Shown here: piece after piece, positions 47,065 to 58,371 of the stretch
Layout: the number at the start of each line of letters is the position of its first letter
Position numbering within the stretch: position 1 is the stretch's first letter
Assembly (NCBI GenBank): GCA_023101885.1
Contig: JALPQD010000206.1
Coordinates: forward strand, 1,391,607-1,455,606
DNA from: Typhlomys cinereus
Lineage: Eukaryota; Chordata; Mammalia; Rodentia; Platacanthomyidae
Length of the DNA: 64,000 nucleotides
Direction of reading: 5' to 3'
Translations under genes and position numbers: made by a program
Notes under the pieces: model-generated
Told to the model about the DNA's origin: nothing
The model's input: the letters and a program-made list of their open reading frames with translations, nothing else
Databases searched by the model: none

Positions 47065-47575
47065 TTCTTTAAAAAATTCTTTGACAGTTTCATACATATA
47101 TGCAGTGAATTTAAATTGTTTTCATCATATATTATTTGATATCTTCCCCTCTTTTTCTCCCACTGCAAAACTGTCTTTTTCCAATCAATCTCCCTGCCAC
47201 TTTGGTATCTTTGTGTGTGTTGTCCACTTAGTTCCATGGGTTTGGGCACCAGAAGAGCATGGACAGTATATCAGTGAGTACACAATGAAGAAAGTAGATC
47301 CCCTTTCTATAGCCAGCATTAAACATCAATAGTCCTTCAATGAGATGGTGTCTATGAAGTCTTCCCTTTTCCCCTCCTGAGAAGAAATGCTGCACAGCTA
47401 TAGTGAGTTCATGGATGCAGGATCTCTGTCATGTCCAGGGACACTATTTGGCAGTGTTCCTCTGGCTCCTCCATTCTTACCTTCTGCTCTGCTATAATGC
47501 TCCCTGAACTTTGAGGAGGGGATGGTATAGATATCTTGCTTAAGGAAGAGTCAGTGTGTACAATCAAATATTCTG
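47065..47575 (-). mobile_element. Old L1 3' UTR fragment
   Basis: It starts tctttgacagtttcatacat and continues through a C/T-rich tract. It reaches a ctccattcttaccttctgct...ctgctataatgctccctgaac block, which is the reverse of an old rodent L1 3' UTR. It parallels 18.7, 24.0 and 51.8 kb. Confidence 0.65.
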
Positions 47576-50197
47576 TTTTGGCTAGTTCTGATTCTCTGTA
47601 TTAAATACCTCCCAAGACAAAAGAAAGCTTCACATTCAAAAGCTGAGAGTTATACTAATGAATGATTATAAAGATAAGTGTTTAGAAGGCAGTTTGTTAC
47701 CATGTACAATGTAGTTAGTTCTTCCCTAGTATTGATAATTTTGGCAATCACAGATTCTTAGCCTGGTTTTACTATCAGACATGAGTTCCCTTCTGAAGTG
47801 TCCAGTTTAACTCTCATGAGAAAATTGTTCCTTACCTCCATAACATTCCTGCCAATATTTTACCAAAGGACACCTCTTGCTAGGATCATTGTTATTGTAG
47901 CTCACAGGTTTCAGTTTGGAAAGACTATTCACAGCCCCCCCCCCCCAACATCTTGCATAACACCTTCTATTACTATAAAATGAAACTTTTACATTATTTT
48001 CAATTTGTTTTCTCATGTCCTGTGATCACACTGTGTGATATCTGAAGCAGTAAGTTCTTGTCATCAGGTTCTGGTGGGCAACCTAAGAACAATGGTCAAA
48101 ACATATATTGTTTTGGAGACTTGGGGGACCTCTCTGACTGATACCTCATTTGGAAATATCACACACTTAGTACTAGATCTCTAGTTCTTAGTTCTCAACA
48201 GAATAAAAATCCCCTTAAGAAAAGTAGTGTCAATTTACAAAGTCATTAATTCACCTTGATCATTTTTGCCATTATTCTAAAATTAAGGTCAACATCAACA
48301 GCTTTGTTAATTTATGCTTTAAAGAAGATCATTTTTATGTTTGTTTCTGTGGTCATTAATAAACATCATGTTGTTTTATATTGGCTTTTATTTATTCACT
48401 TGAAACAGACTCTCATCTTTCATAGTACAGTATACTGGAGTCTAATCTTTTCTTTATCTCTCTGTGTCTAATTCATAATGCCAAATAGATATTAGGTAAT
48501 GTAATGATCAATGAAGTTAATGAAGAAAAATATGTGTTCTTTTATGGGATATCACACCACTGTCTCTTAACTTAGGCTAAAGTAACTTTTCCATGATATT
48601 TGATTTTCTTGCAAACCTAACATTTCCCTCTTTTCCCAAATTGATATTCTTTGTAAACCATATTCCAATGCTAATCTACCCTCTTCTTTTCATAGCATGT
48701 TTTGACTATCAGCTGAACTAATCATTGCTTCTCACTGTACCAAAGACAAAATGGATCATTTATAAGTCTTTTCATTCAGACAGCCTGATAAAGCAATCTT
48801 GTTTTCTAGTCATGTCTCTGAAAACTATACAAACATTAGTCTTCAATTCAACATACCCATCTTCTTATCTAGCCTCTGTCTCTTCCATTAGCTTTGATGC
48901 TTTTGTTTACTCTTTTGGGCCAATTTACTTTCCTAATCTTTGCATGGACAGATTTTGCTTCCATCAGTGATTTTTATCCTATAAGAGTTGAACACCTTTT
49001 TTTGCGACTTGTAACTTAATGCTAGCAGTGGTCTCTGAGGCTTTTATTCACATATGCTACTTCATTGTTTTTAAATCTCATAGCAAAGGAAACAAATATA
49101 TAAATTTAATTCTTCAAAATAAACATATAGAGACACCACTGTCCTATTTTAATATTCACATATAACTTCCAGGCAACAAATTATCCAGTATAAATTGAGT
49201 TTCAAGAGATAATAACTTGCCATGTCTGGCCATAAATTGTCATACAGGCATTACCTGAAATATAGTAAGAAAGTATTTTGATCAGAGATGGTCACTGTAA
49301 TTTTAAAAAATCTTAAACATTAGCGTTAGGGGAACAAAATCATTTTAAAACAATCTTTAGAGGAATCCTACTTAACATCGAAAATACGTATGTGAAAATT
49401 TTTATTGAAAAAGCATAAGTTTTGTAGAAAACATTTTGCAATACCGTCAATGTTTTTATGTGAGGAAGCTTTGGCTTACTTTATAATTTTAGTAATATAT
49501 TTTTATATGATACACTTCTTTGTGAAGTTTAAATAATAAAGATGGTCTGTATAATAAAGCTTTCCCCCAAGATTTAGTGATGCTAACATGTAGCATTGTG
49601 ATGATTCTCATTCTTCAAAGCATAATTTCCAAATGCAAATTTGAGAATCAGATAAACTTATGAAGTGAAAGTTATTCTTTGGGTCATGAAAATAAAGATT
49701 TAGCATAAGACTCACTAATTGGGGGTGGGAAGAAAACTTGATAAGTAAAGTACTTGACACACAAGCATGAAGACCTTTTTTCATCTCCCTATCATTTATA
49801 TATAAGGTATATATATATCTGGAAAAGTCAACTGGGTTCCTGCAGCTCACTGGACATACAATCTAGTCAAATTGTTGAACTCTAAGTCCTACTTGATAAA
49901 AGTCCAGCTAAATATATTTATGTCTTCAAAAGTAAAATCCTCTGAAATCATCCCAACTTATATTCACTTTCAAAGATAATACTCTTTAAAATTCTCTAAA
50001 TAATTAAGCTGTCAAATAGCATATTTGTTTTATAAATACCCAACAAAATTATTGTGTCTCATGTTCATATCTTTGAACTGTCTGGTATTGCCATAGTATA
50101 ATCCAGGAATATAGTAGCCTTTCAGATTGATACAAAAATTGGACTAAATGAAGAATATATGTACATAACATTTTTAAAATGTGATATTTATTGTGTT
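47576..50197. other. AT-rich single-copy-like DNA
   Basis: No gene or repeat boundaries recognised over 2.6 kb, apart from a C10 run near 47937 and a TA tract near 49800. Short frames on both strands lack motifs. Confidence 0.4.
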
Positions 50198-50212
50198 GCT
50201 AATTATATTTTT

Positions 50213-50266
50213 TATTATTATCATTATTTATTCAATTGTGCGTGTGTGTGTATGTATGTGTGCACG

Positions 50267-50306
<40 letters not shown>

Positions 50307-50504
50307 ACCACGGACGAATCGGGAACCACTGTGGATGCCTCCACCTCTTTCTGCCCCGGGATTCACAGGCTCCGCCCTACCAGGACCAGAAGCGCAGGCT
50401 GCCCCGGCTTCCGCCTGGCGTCTATACGTGGGATCTGGGATCCGAACTCAGGACCTTCTGCCTGCAAGGCAGAGGCTTAACCCCTGAGCCACCTCTCCAG
50501 CCCC
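50213..50504 (-). mobile_element. Young B2-type SINE with perfect 15-bp TSD
   Basis: The plus strand reads from the tail (attatttattcaattgtgcg) through a (TG)n tract at about 50268-50303 to the reverse head (gagccacctctccagcccc). The flank gctaattatattttt is identical on both sides (50198-50212 and 50505-50519). An intact B box (gggatccgaactcag) is present. Confidence 0.93.
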
Positions 50505-50519
50505 GCTAATTATATTTTT

Positions 50520-50985
50520 AAGTATATATAATCTTTTGAAATATTTTTGTTAGAGAATTGCATTTATTTGAGGATAAGGAGCTATTAGAAATATTATTTC
50601 CATCATGCACATGAAGAGAGATTTCTAAAGTGGTTTTTGTGGTTATTATGCCTCTTTAAAGTAATTATAATTACCAATTTGGTTTACATTACATTTTAGT
50701 ACCATTTAATTCTTCAGAATATGGATTTTAAAAATATTATAACTTGCAAATATTTGATTATTTCATTATTCATACTTGCTAATTTTTTCATAATAAATTT
50801 TTACTAAATTTGCAATTTCTCTTATATTTTGCCATGAAATCAAGATGTGTCTTCACATGTGGCATGAAATACCTATTAGATTTCCTTTCCTTAGTTCTTG
50901 AATTTCTTAGTATTCTAAATTGACTGTGAAATTTACTCATTAAATTAAATTTGATTGAATTTTGAGTCTCAACCGAAAGTGCAGA
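50520..50985. other. AT-rich single-copy-like DNA
   Basis: Nothing recognised. Confidence 0.35.
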
Positions 50986-50989
50986 GATA

Positions 50990-51517
50990 GCGTGCAAGCG
51001 TAGAGAATGTACGAGGCTGTAGAGAATGTAAGAGGCTACAGAGATGCTCGCTGTGGAAGACAAGAAGCAGGAGGTGGAAGAGCCACAGAGACTGACCCAA
51101 AGCCTGGAATAGCTTTGCTGTGTGGCTACAAACTGAGCAGCCACCAGGGGGTCAACACACCATTAACACTAGCTGCAGGGGGATGTGCTGCAGGACACAA
51201 CCTACAGATGTGGCATTAACAGCTGTGGGCACTATCACTCTTAGCAGAGCTGCTGACAGGAGGGACTGAGCAATACCTGTAGGGGATTTCTACCTGAACA
51301 GCGAAAAAAGTCCTGGGAAGGAGTCCCTGGAACATTTCTATCTGTAGTCTGCATGCAGCTACATGTAAGGATAGTGTCTGAACTGCTGATCCATAGGACT
51401 CTGTTTCAGCTAAAGCACGTGCTCCAGTCTCAAAAACATTTAAAAAGTAAAGTACCGTCTTCTGTTAAACAAAAATCTCTTGATCCTCTATAAAACAATA
51501 AAGCAAAAAAAAAAATT
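50990..51517 (+). pseudogene. Possible processed retrocopy of an unknown transcript
   Basis: The block is GC-richer than the AT-rich flanks. It ends with ataaaacaataaagcaaaa followed by an A11 run (51507-51517), that is, AATAAA then a poly(A) tail. Near its start, two similar units agaatgtacgaggctgtag and agaatgtaagaggctacag lie in tandem. The short frame 51007-51219 shows no known domain. No target duplication was found, so it could also be the 3' part of an unrecognised repeat. Confidence 0.4.
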
Positions 51518-51529
51518 GTGACATAGGTT

Positions 51530-51724
51530 TTTTAATTTAAATCAATTTTGTGTGTATATAGGCATATGCATGGAGGTCAGAGAGTGTGTGTACATGCATA
51601 CAGTGCCACATGTGTGGACATCTGAGGAAGATTCCTAATTGGTTACATCTTTCAGTCTTGCTGGTCTTGGGAATCAAACTGAAGTTATCAGGTCTCACCT
51701 GCTAAGCCACCTCTTTGGCCCCAG
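51530..51724 (-). mobile_element. Old tRNA-derived SINE
   Basis: Read backwards, it has a tRNA-like head (gctaagccacctctttggccc on the plus strand, with gggaatcaaactgaagttat as the reverse B-box region) and a TG/CA-rich body. Diverged B2/B3 type. Confidence 0.6.
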
Positions 51725-51739
51725 GATCAATTTTTTAAT

Positions 51740-51929
51740 TGTTTTTAAATAATATTTTTATTTATTCTTTGAAAATTTCACATATGTATTCAATGTATTT
51801 TTTTAATCATACCCGCCCACTCTTCCTCTACTCACTTGAACCCTCCTTCCTAGCATGTCTCCCTCTCCTCCCAACCTCTCTTTTTCTTTTTTTTAATTTT
51901 TAAAAATTATTTATTCACTTGTGCGTGTA

Positions 51930-51965
<36 letters not shown>

Positions 51966-52265
51966 ACCATCGACGAATTTGGGAACCACCATGGACGCCT
52001 CCACCTCCTCCTTGTTTTCTCTGCCCTGGGACTCACAGGCTCCGCCCTACCAGAACCAGAAACGCAGGCCGCCCCCGCTTCCACCTGGCGTCTATAGTGG
52101 GGTCTAGGATCCGAACTCAGGACCTTCTGCCTGCACGGCAGACCAAGCTTTCCTTTTCAATAACCAACTGAGATCAATTCGTGCTGCCCACTTGCACCTT
52201 GTCATGGCGCCTTCCTCTGGGGTATGGGCAACTGACCAGTAGCTGCTCCATCTCACCAGTTCTCA
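51740..52265 (-). mobile_element. Old L1 3' UTR fragment split by a SINE
   Basis: The left half (51745-51884: tttgaaaatttcacatatgt, then a C/T-rich tract) and the right half (52144-52265: caactgagatcaattcgtgc, gggtatgggcaactgaccag) together resemble an old rodent L1 3' UTR in minus orientation. The SINE at 51885-52143 lies between them. Confidence 0.6.
51885..52143 (-). mobile_element. 5'-truncated B2-type SINE
   Basis: Same family as 50213-50504, with a (TG)n tract at about 51933-51962 and reverse B box ggatccgaactcagg. The tRNA-like head is cut short after ctgcctgcacggcag, so the A box is lost. This copy cannot have its own promoter. Confidence 0.85.
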
Positions 52266-54405
52266 GATTTTTTTTTTTTTTTTTAGTTAAATTGTCCTAT
52301 GCATCTCTCCTGGCTGTTTCTGAGTTGTACATACTAAAGATTTAGAAAAAAACAATTGTGAGGGCAGAAGGTGGGAAATTTGAGTGGGCAATAGGAAGTC
52401 TGTGGAGAATCTCACAGCTGCTCCGAAATGGTAGTAACAGCTGGTTCTTAGAGCTCACTGGAGGTCGAGTGGTTCCCTCGTGAAGTGTGGACGGGGTGGG
52501 GGGTTAAGTGCCATGAGTCACCACAGACTCATTAACGGGACTATCTACTCTATCCATCTGTGGATAGGGTGCATAAGAACTCCGCACTTTCTGCTCAGTT
52601 TTGCTATGAACTCGAGACTGCTATTTTAATATTTAAAAGTGTTTCAGCTTTTCTGACTGGATCACGGCTTTTTGCCTTGCATATATGATCAATGATTTTT
52701 ATTATGATGCTTACCATTTTTACTATGAATAAAGTATAACTAGACAACTATGACTCTTTCACTACTGAAATAGCAGGTGTTTTTATTTCTGCTTATTACC
52801 TTCCTGTTATTTGTAAATTATTTTGCATTGTTCGTGTCAAGAGTAAACTACAATCTATGGTTTCAGGTTTGTTGTATGACAAGTAATCTTTGCATAATGG
52901 TAATTTTTTTCAAGCTGTGTAATATCCCACTGTGTTTATGTGCCACTTTTAAGGTTTATATATTATGCTTTTGCTGAATTATTTCCTTATGAGAAATTTT
53001 CAAAAAAACATCCTTAGCAAGGGTATAAAAAAATCTTTGCTTCACTATGTTATAACAAAGTCCTTTTGGAAATACTTCATGTAGCTTTTCTTATATAAGC
53101 ACAGCAACAAAATGGGTTTATTTACTGAAAATGTCCTCATCTGATATAGTTACTTCTAGCAATCATCTCTTAGTCTTCATAGAAATGTTTCTAACTGATT
53201 AATCATTTTCTGGAAAATTTGGTCTCAAGAAGGAAGAAAAAAATAACTGTTTGAGACCAGCTAATAAAGGACTGACAACTTAACACCTTGTATGTAAAAG
53301 TGTATTATTTTAAAAGCTTGAGAACAGCTTTATTGGTAGTATGCTCTTAAACTTACCTGAGAAATTATATTGAGATGCTTATCTGCTTAGCAGAATTTCT
53401 CACAACACTTACAAACTTTTGAGCAGTCACTGTTTATTAAGGTAATGTCTCAGTTCTGAGGGGTGAGTTTAACATTGCTGTGTGTGACGAAGGAGGGCAG
53501 CAGCAGACCTTTGAATTTTCTTAATCACAGATTTCATGGTTTCACAGCTCCGTTGCAGATGTAGCTTTGAGAATACAGATTGAGCTCCTTGGCTCGGCAA
53601 TGTGGGATAGATTTAGTATTTAAAGTTCAGTCAAATACCAAAAGGCCCAGATATTTCCTTCTGCACTAAAATAGCAAAATTTGTGACTTTGAAAATCAGA
53701 AGAGAATGAACTACCTTATCATCTTACCCATATGAATCCTCTACACATTCACAACCATCTCAATGGATAATACTGGCTTTTGGACTGGTTTTACAGAGTA
53801 GTGGACTCTATGGTCAATTTTGGACTATGTTCAATAGTATTGGGTTGATAAACTTCTGCTAGTTGATGCTAATGCATTTCTACTGATCTGGGCTGATTTC
53901 TAAATTCATTCTCTAAACAAACATTCATAAAAATTGGCTTGCACTGCACCTTTTTAACAAGTATATGGATTTATGGTAAATTAATTCAGGAATTCTTTTC
54001 ACATTCTAAGATTAAGTAGTCAGTTACCTTAAGGGAATAGAAAACTTTAAGTTTTTCTATAATAGAAAGTTTTGTTTGGACTAAGCAATATTAAGTTTCT
54101 ATCTAGATGCAGCTCTGAGAATGGTAGGCAAAACTGACTTTAGAGCAAAAATATAGAAATTCAACTGTTTTTTTCCCCCTGAGCTTTTGCAGTATCTGCA
54201 GAGAATATCTGTATAGGTAAGAACAGGTATATGAACCCAATAAACATATTTCTCAAAGAAATCAGACCCTTTACTAATAATTAAAATGTATTAAAATGTC
54301 ACTAAGTTAAATCATCAGGTTGACACACTGCTCTGTTCCAAATGATAAGTACATGTTATTACCATATATGTGATCCAGAACAAGTCTAGAAGTAAAGATT
54401 AAAAA
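52266..54405. other. Single-copy-like DNA, nothing recognised
   Basis: A T18-type run lies at about 52267-52284. No gene or repeat could be supported in the remaining 2.1 kb. Confidence 0.4.
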
Positions 54406-54409
54406 ATTC

Positions 54410-54618
54410 GGGGTTGGAGAGGTGGCTCAGGGGTTAAGCCTCTGCCTTGCAGGCGGAAGGTCCTGAGTTCGGATCCTAGACCCCACGTATAGATGCTGGG
54501 CGGAAGCGGGGGCAGCCTGCGTTTCTGGTCCTGGTAGGGCAGAGCCTGTGAATCCCGGGACAGGGTAAAGAAGGAGGAGATGGAGACGTCCATGGTGGTT
54601 CCCGAATTCATCCGTAGT

Positions 54619-54664
<46 letters not shown>

Positions 54665-54685
54665 CACAATTGAATAAATAATAAC
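54410..54685 (+). mobile_element. Young B2-type SINE (sense)
   Basis: The head ggggttggagaggtggctca contains the A box and gagttcggatcc contains the B box. Next come the body (gaatcccgggacagggtaaa), (CA)n at about 54623-54661, and the tail aattgaataaataataa. A partial flank match (attaaaaaattc against atttaaattc) may be the target duplication. Confidence 0.9.
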
Positions 54686-54689
54686 ATTT

Positions 54690-55098
54690 AAATTCACCTA
54701 AAATTAAAATTAATTTTTATTTGTTTCATGTAGCAAGTTATATAAATACACACCATATCATCTGGTATTGCAATTTGGAAAAGTACTTTTGATATGACTA
54801 GATTATGCCAAAACAGTTGATTTATTTTTAGGAGAACATTCCTTTATTTATTTAAGTCTTTGAAAGTAACATGCCAATTTTCAAAATGCTATAGAAAAAC
54901 CGCTGAAACATACAGGGCACTTATTAACTTATATCTATAAATTCCCTGTGGTTTTATCTATTTTCATCTTCTTGGATTACTGTTGAATCCTAAGAGTGTC
55001 TTTCAGAAGCACCACCAAATGAAATGTTTTCCTCAACCCTATTTCCTCTCTGTCACTGTACCCCAGTCTGTCAGTCTCTATCTCTCTCCCATACAAAA
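54690..55098. other. Single-copy-like DNA
   Basis: Nothing recognised. Confidence 0.35.
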
Positions 55099-55115
55099 CA
55101 TTTTTCATATTTTTA

Positions 55116-55425
55116 TGAAATTTATATTTTATTTTATTTTATTTTTATTTTTTATTTATTCAATTGTGTGTGTATGTGTATGTATGTGTGGGTATGTATG
55201 TATGTGTGTGTAGAACCGTGGACAAATTCCGGAACCACCATGGACCGCCTCCACCTCCTCCTTGTTTACTCTGCCTCGGGATTCACAGGCTCCGCCCTAC
55301 CAGGACCAGAAATGCAGGCCAACCCCGCTTCCGCCTGGCGTCTATACCTGGGGGTCTAGGATCCGAACTCAGGACCTTCCACTTGCAAGGCAGAGGCTTA
55401 ACCCCTGAGCCATCTCTCCAGCCCC
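55116..55425 (-). mobile_element. Young B2-type SINE with perfect 17-bp TSD
   Basis: The duplication catttttcatattttta lies at 55099-55115 and 55426-55442. On the plus strand it has a (TTTTA)n-rich tail, a TG/TATG tract (55165-55211), the body, reverse B box (ggatccgaactcagg) and reverse head (gagccatctctccagcccc). Confidence 0.93.
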
Positions 55426-55612
55426 CATTTTTCATATTTTTAAGCAAGTGGTAGTTACCTCATGATATAAAACTTGGTTGCTTAATAAAAGACATATTTT
55501 AACTTTCTTGATAATAGCGTTGTGCATACATATGCACTACATAATATAATGTATATAATAGAGTTAACCAAATTAGTATAGTGAAGAAAAAAATTGTCAC
55601 AGTTATTCAATA

Positions 55613-56019
55613 TGTTGTTGATAAATTCATGACAATGCAGATTAAGGGGAAACGAGTTTTATTTTGGCTTACAATTGTCTAGTTGCATTTTTTAGACCAG
55701 TTTGAACAGGATTGCTCATACCAATATCAGGGGCTGAGGGAATTGGCCACATCATATTCTTATTGAGAGAGAGGCAATCCTTACTTGCTGGTCAGCTTAT
55801 CTGTCCAAGTGTACCAAAGAATGACAGCTCCCTAAATCTGATCCCTTATTTTGTCCACCTGTCTGGGCATAGTCCCACCTACTATGGGCTGAGATTTCCC
55901 TATCAATTGGATAATCTCCTACAGGTTTGTGCAACGACTTAACCTAAATGCTAGTTCTTCACTGTGCCCAGAGCCAGAGCCTTCAGTTGTCAACTTGACA
56001 CCTGTATCTAACTACCACA
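55613..56019 (-). mobile_element. MaLR-like LTR (solo, old)
   Basis: Aligns with the LTR at 3710-4092 and 5785-6205: tgataaatt..., ggggaaacgagttttatttt, gggaattggccacatcat, atgggctgagatttccctat and gttgtcaacttgacacctgt occur in the same order. It is more diverged and no clear target duplication was found. Confidence 0.75.
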
Positions 56020-56555
56020 TAACTCTATTGAGGAATGTGTTGAAGTCAATAATCAGAGCCAGTAGAGTGGGTGACTGATTACAAGGATTTAAAGACTTTT
56101 ATCCCTGTTATGTGGATTCATATACCGTGTTCATCTTTGCCCTTCCTGTCTGCATCCTGCATTTTATAATGCAGGTAACTTTGTAATTAAGATGTACTTT
56201 GTTACAATGTGCAGATTGCTGCTCAGTAGACGTGACAGAAGACTTGGAAATAAAAAAGACTTGAGGATGCAGTTAGTACCGAAGGCTCTTAGTAGAAATT
56301 TGCACATATTTACAAAACATGACTATCAATTCGACTTCATTTAATGCCTAAACTGAACAACTATTAATTCTATAACTCAATGTCAATAAACAGAAACTGT
56401 TATTGTTCAGAATGAATCTACCTTGAGAAAAGAAATCAGAAAAAAAAATCTCTTTGAGAGCATTCACAATAATAGCTGATCAACACTTGTTGTGATAGTG
56501 ACCATGGCCTGTGTTTGTGAATTCCTTTCAATATAAACTGATATCATATGGAACA
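56020..56555. other. Single-copy-like DNA
   Basis: Nothing recognised. Confidence 0.35.
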
Positions 56556-56559
56556 ATTT

Positions 56560-56693
56560 TAAAGCTGAACATAGTAGTGCACACTTGTCATCCAGGGTAC
56601 GGAGGGAGGAGAATTCTCAGCTATGTAGTGAATTTCAGATATGTATAGTCTACATTATCCTGTTCAAAACAAAAGGAAGCAAAAAAAAAAAAA
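56560..56693 (+). mobile_element. B1-like SINE (7SL-derived)
   Basis: The order gctgaacatagtagtgcaca, cttgtcatccagggtacgga, ggagaattctcagc, then tgttcaaaacaaaaggaag and an A13 run follows the 7SL-derived B1 body (gtggtggcgcacgcc, cagcacttgggagg, ctgtctcaaaa). Diverged, about 130 bp. Confidence 0.6.
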
Positions 56694-57136
56694 GAGCTAT
56701 TTCAGAATGGTGTTGAGAAGAGCACACATCTCACTTCAGCAGAGCCACCAACAGAAAGAGCAGCTTCTTACAAATGACAAGAACTCAAATGGAGGCTTAA
56801 TAATAAACACATTTAACTCCCATAGGTGGTCTGCACAAATTACTTCCAAGTTATTCATTGTAATCTACATGAAATATCCAAGACTTAAATGAATCTAGCA
56901 AATCCCAAGTCCAAAGTCTTTGCATTATACCTGTGTATTGAGTAGATAAAGAGGTAGATGCAATAACCACATACTTTCCCAACTATTCTAATATTTTAAA
57001 GTTGCTATTATTTGAATTTCGAAGAATAAGATGTGAATGGTTACAAGTAATTTCGTGGTATAAAGCTGTGTTATGAGTTGCTGCAAGTAATAATACTGAC
57101 ATTTTTCCATTTTAGATATAGCTTTAGCCATTGTAT
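56694..57136. other. Single-copy-like DNA
   Basis: Nothing recognised. Confidence 0.35.
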
Positions 57137-57141
57137 ATTCC

Positions 57142-57519
57142 TGTCGTGGTTTGAATGTGAGTTCTCCATAGGAGCGCTCATCTGTTTGCACCTTAGCTGT
57201 CAATCGTTTGGGAAGGTCATGGTAACTTTAGGAAGTAGAATCTTACTGGAGGAAGATACATAGGGTCAGGCCTTGAGGTTGGATAATGCTGACCTGCTTC
57301 TCCTAGCAGTCTGCTCTTGCAGCTTTGCCTCTTGCTTTCTATCCCTGTCTCCACGATGGTTGCAGTAACCTGAACTGCCTCCAGCTTTTGCCAAACTCCA
57401 TGCCTTTTCTGTCACAATGGACAATATCCCCTTTGGAACCATAAGCCAAATAAGTCTCTCTTCCTTAAGCTGGTTGTTTGTGTTGTATCACAGCAACAGA
57501 GAAGAGTAACTAAGAGTGA
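57142..57519 (+). mobile_element. MaLR-type LTR (solo)
   Basis: Begins TGTCGTGGTTTGAATGTGAG and carries ggaaggtcatggtaacttta, ctttggaaccataagccaaa and ttaagctggttgtttgtgtt, then acagcaacagagaagagtaa, in the order of the 42-44 kb LTRs. Flanks attcc (57137-57141) and gttcc (57520-57524) differ at one base, so the 3' end is approximate. Confidence 0.7.
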
Positions 57520-57721
57520 GTTCCTATACATCTTATATTCAGTGACTATTCTAGTCAGCAGAAGACACTGTCCCAAAGCTAATTGTTGTCACCCCTTATA
57601 GGTGTTAATAACATTGTAGCTGAACAACATTAAGGATGAAGGGTTTTGAAATCTCTTGGTCCAAAGTGTCAGAAATGACGAAGACTACAAAAAAATTGTA
57701 AGATTTATAAAAAAAAAGTTA

Positions 57722-58105
57722 TCCTCCCTTCCCCCACTCCGCCGCCCGGGACGCGAGCGCGGTCCAGCCTGGGCCTCACCTCGAACCTAGGTAAGCTCCA
57801 AGCCCCCCGCCCATCCCCAGAATCCCAGGCAGCCCAAGGGACCCAGCTCCTCCCGCCATCCAGCCGGAACAGGGCAGGGCGTGGAAGGAGGACACCCACT
57901 CTGCGCCCTGGGCCCCGCCCCAACTACTCCAGGTTAAATAGCGCTCCCCGCCGATGACCCACCCCAGAGGTGCACGGTCCAGCCGGGCCTCACCGCGACC
58001 TAGGTAAGCTCCGTCCCTGCCCACCCCCAGAACCCCAGATCAAATAATTCAGTTTAGAGAAAAACGCACAGAAATTGAAAGACGATCTTAAGAGTTAAAA
58101 CGACA
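57722..58105 (+). promoter_or_regulatory. L1-C 5' UTR with two promoter-like units
   Basis: GC-rich, CpG-containing leader in AT-rich surroundings. Two similar units begin cggtccagcctgggcctcac (57760) and cggtccagccgggcctcacc (57975), each followed by acctaggtaagctcc and a ccccagaa(t/c)ccca end, a spacing of 215 bp. L1-B has one such unit. Tandem 5' units are a known way in which rodent L1s carry their internal RNA polymerase II promoter. The region ends at the first retained ORF1 ATG. Confidence 0.8.
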
Positions 58106-58328
58106 ATGCCAAAATCAAAGTGCAAATCCAGGGCTGGAGAGGTGGCTCAGGGGTTAAGCCTCTGCCTTGCAGGCGGAAGGTCCTGAGTTCGGATCCCAGA
58201 TCCCACGTATAGACACCAGGCAGAAGCGGGGGCGGCCCGCGCTTCTGGTCCTGGTAGGGCGGAGCCTGTGAATCCCAGGGCAGAAGGAGGTGGAGGCGTC
58301 CATGGTGGTTCGCGAATTCGTCCCTGGT

Positions 58329-58371
<43 letters not shown>

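Noticed and set aside
54399..54687. Cys-Val repeat proteins, also at 17.8, 27.6, 50.2, 55.1 and 58.2 kb
   Set aside because: These frames run through the CA/TG tract of the SINE family; similar frames occur on both strands in every copy.
57722..58030. CpG-rich island that could be a host gene promoter
   Set aside because: It is followed directly by L1 ORF1 and has the same motif as the start of L1-B, so it is an L1 5' UTR.
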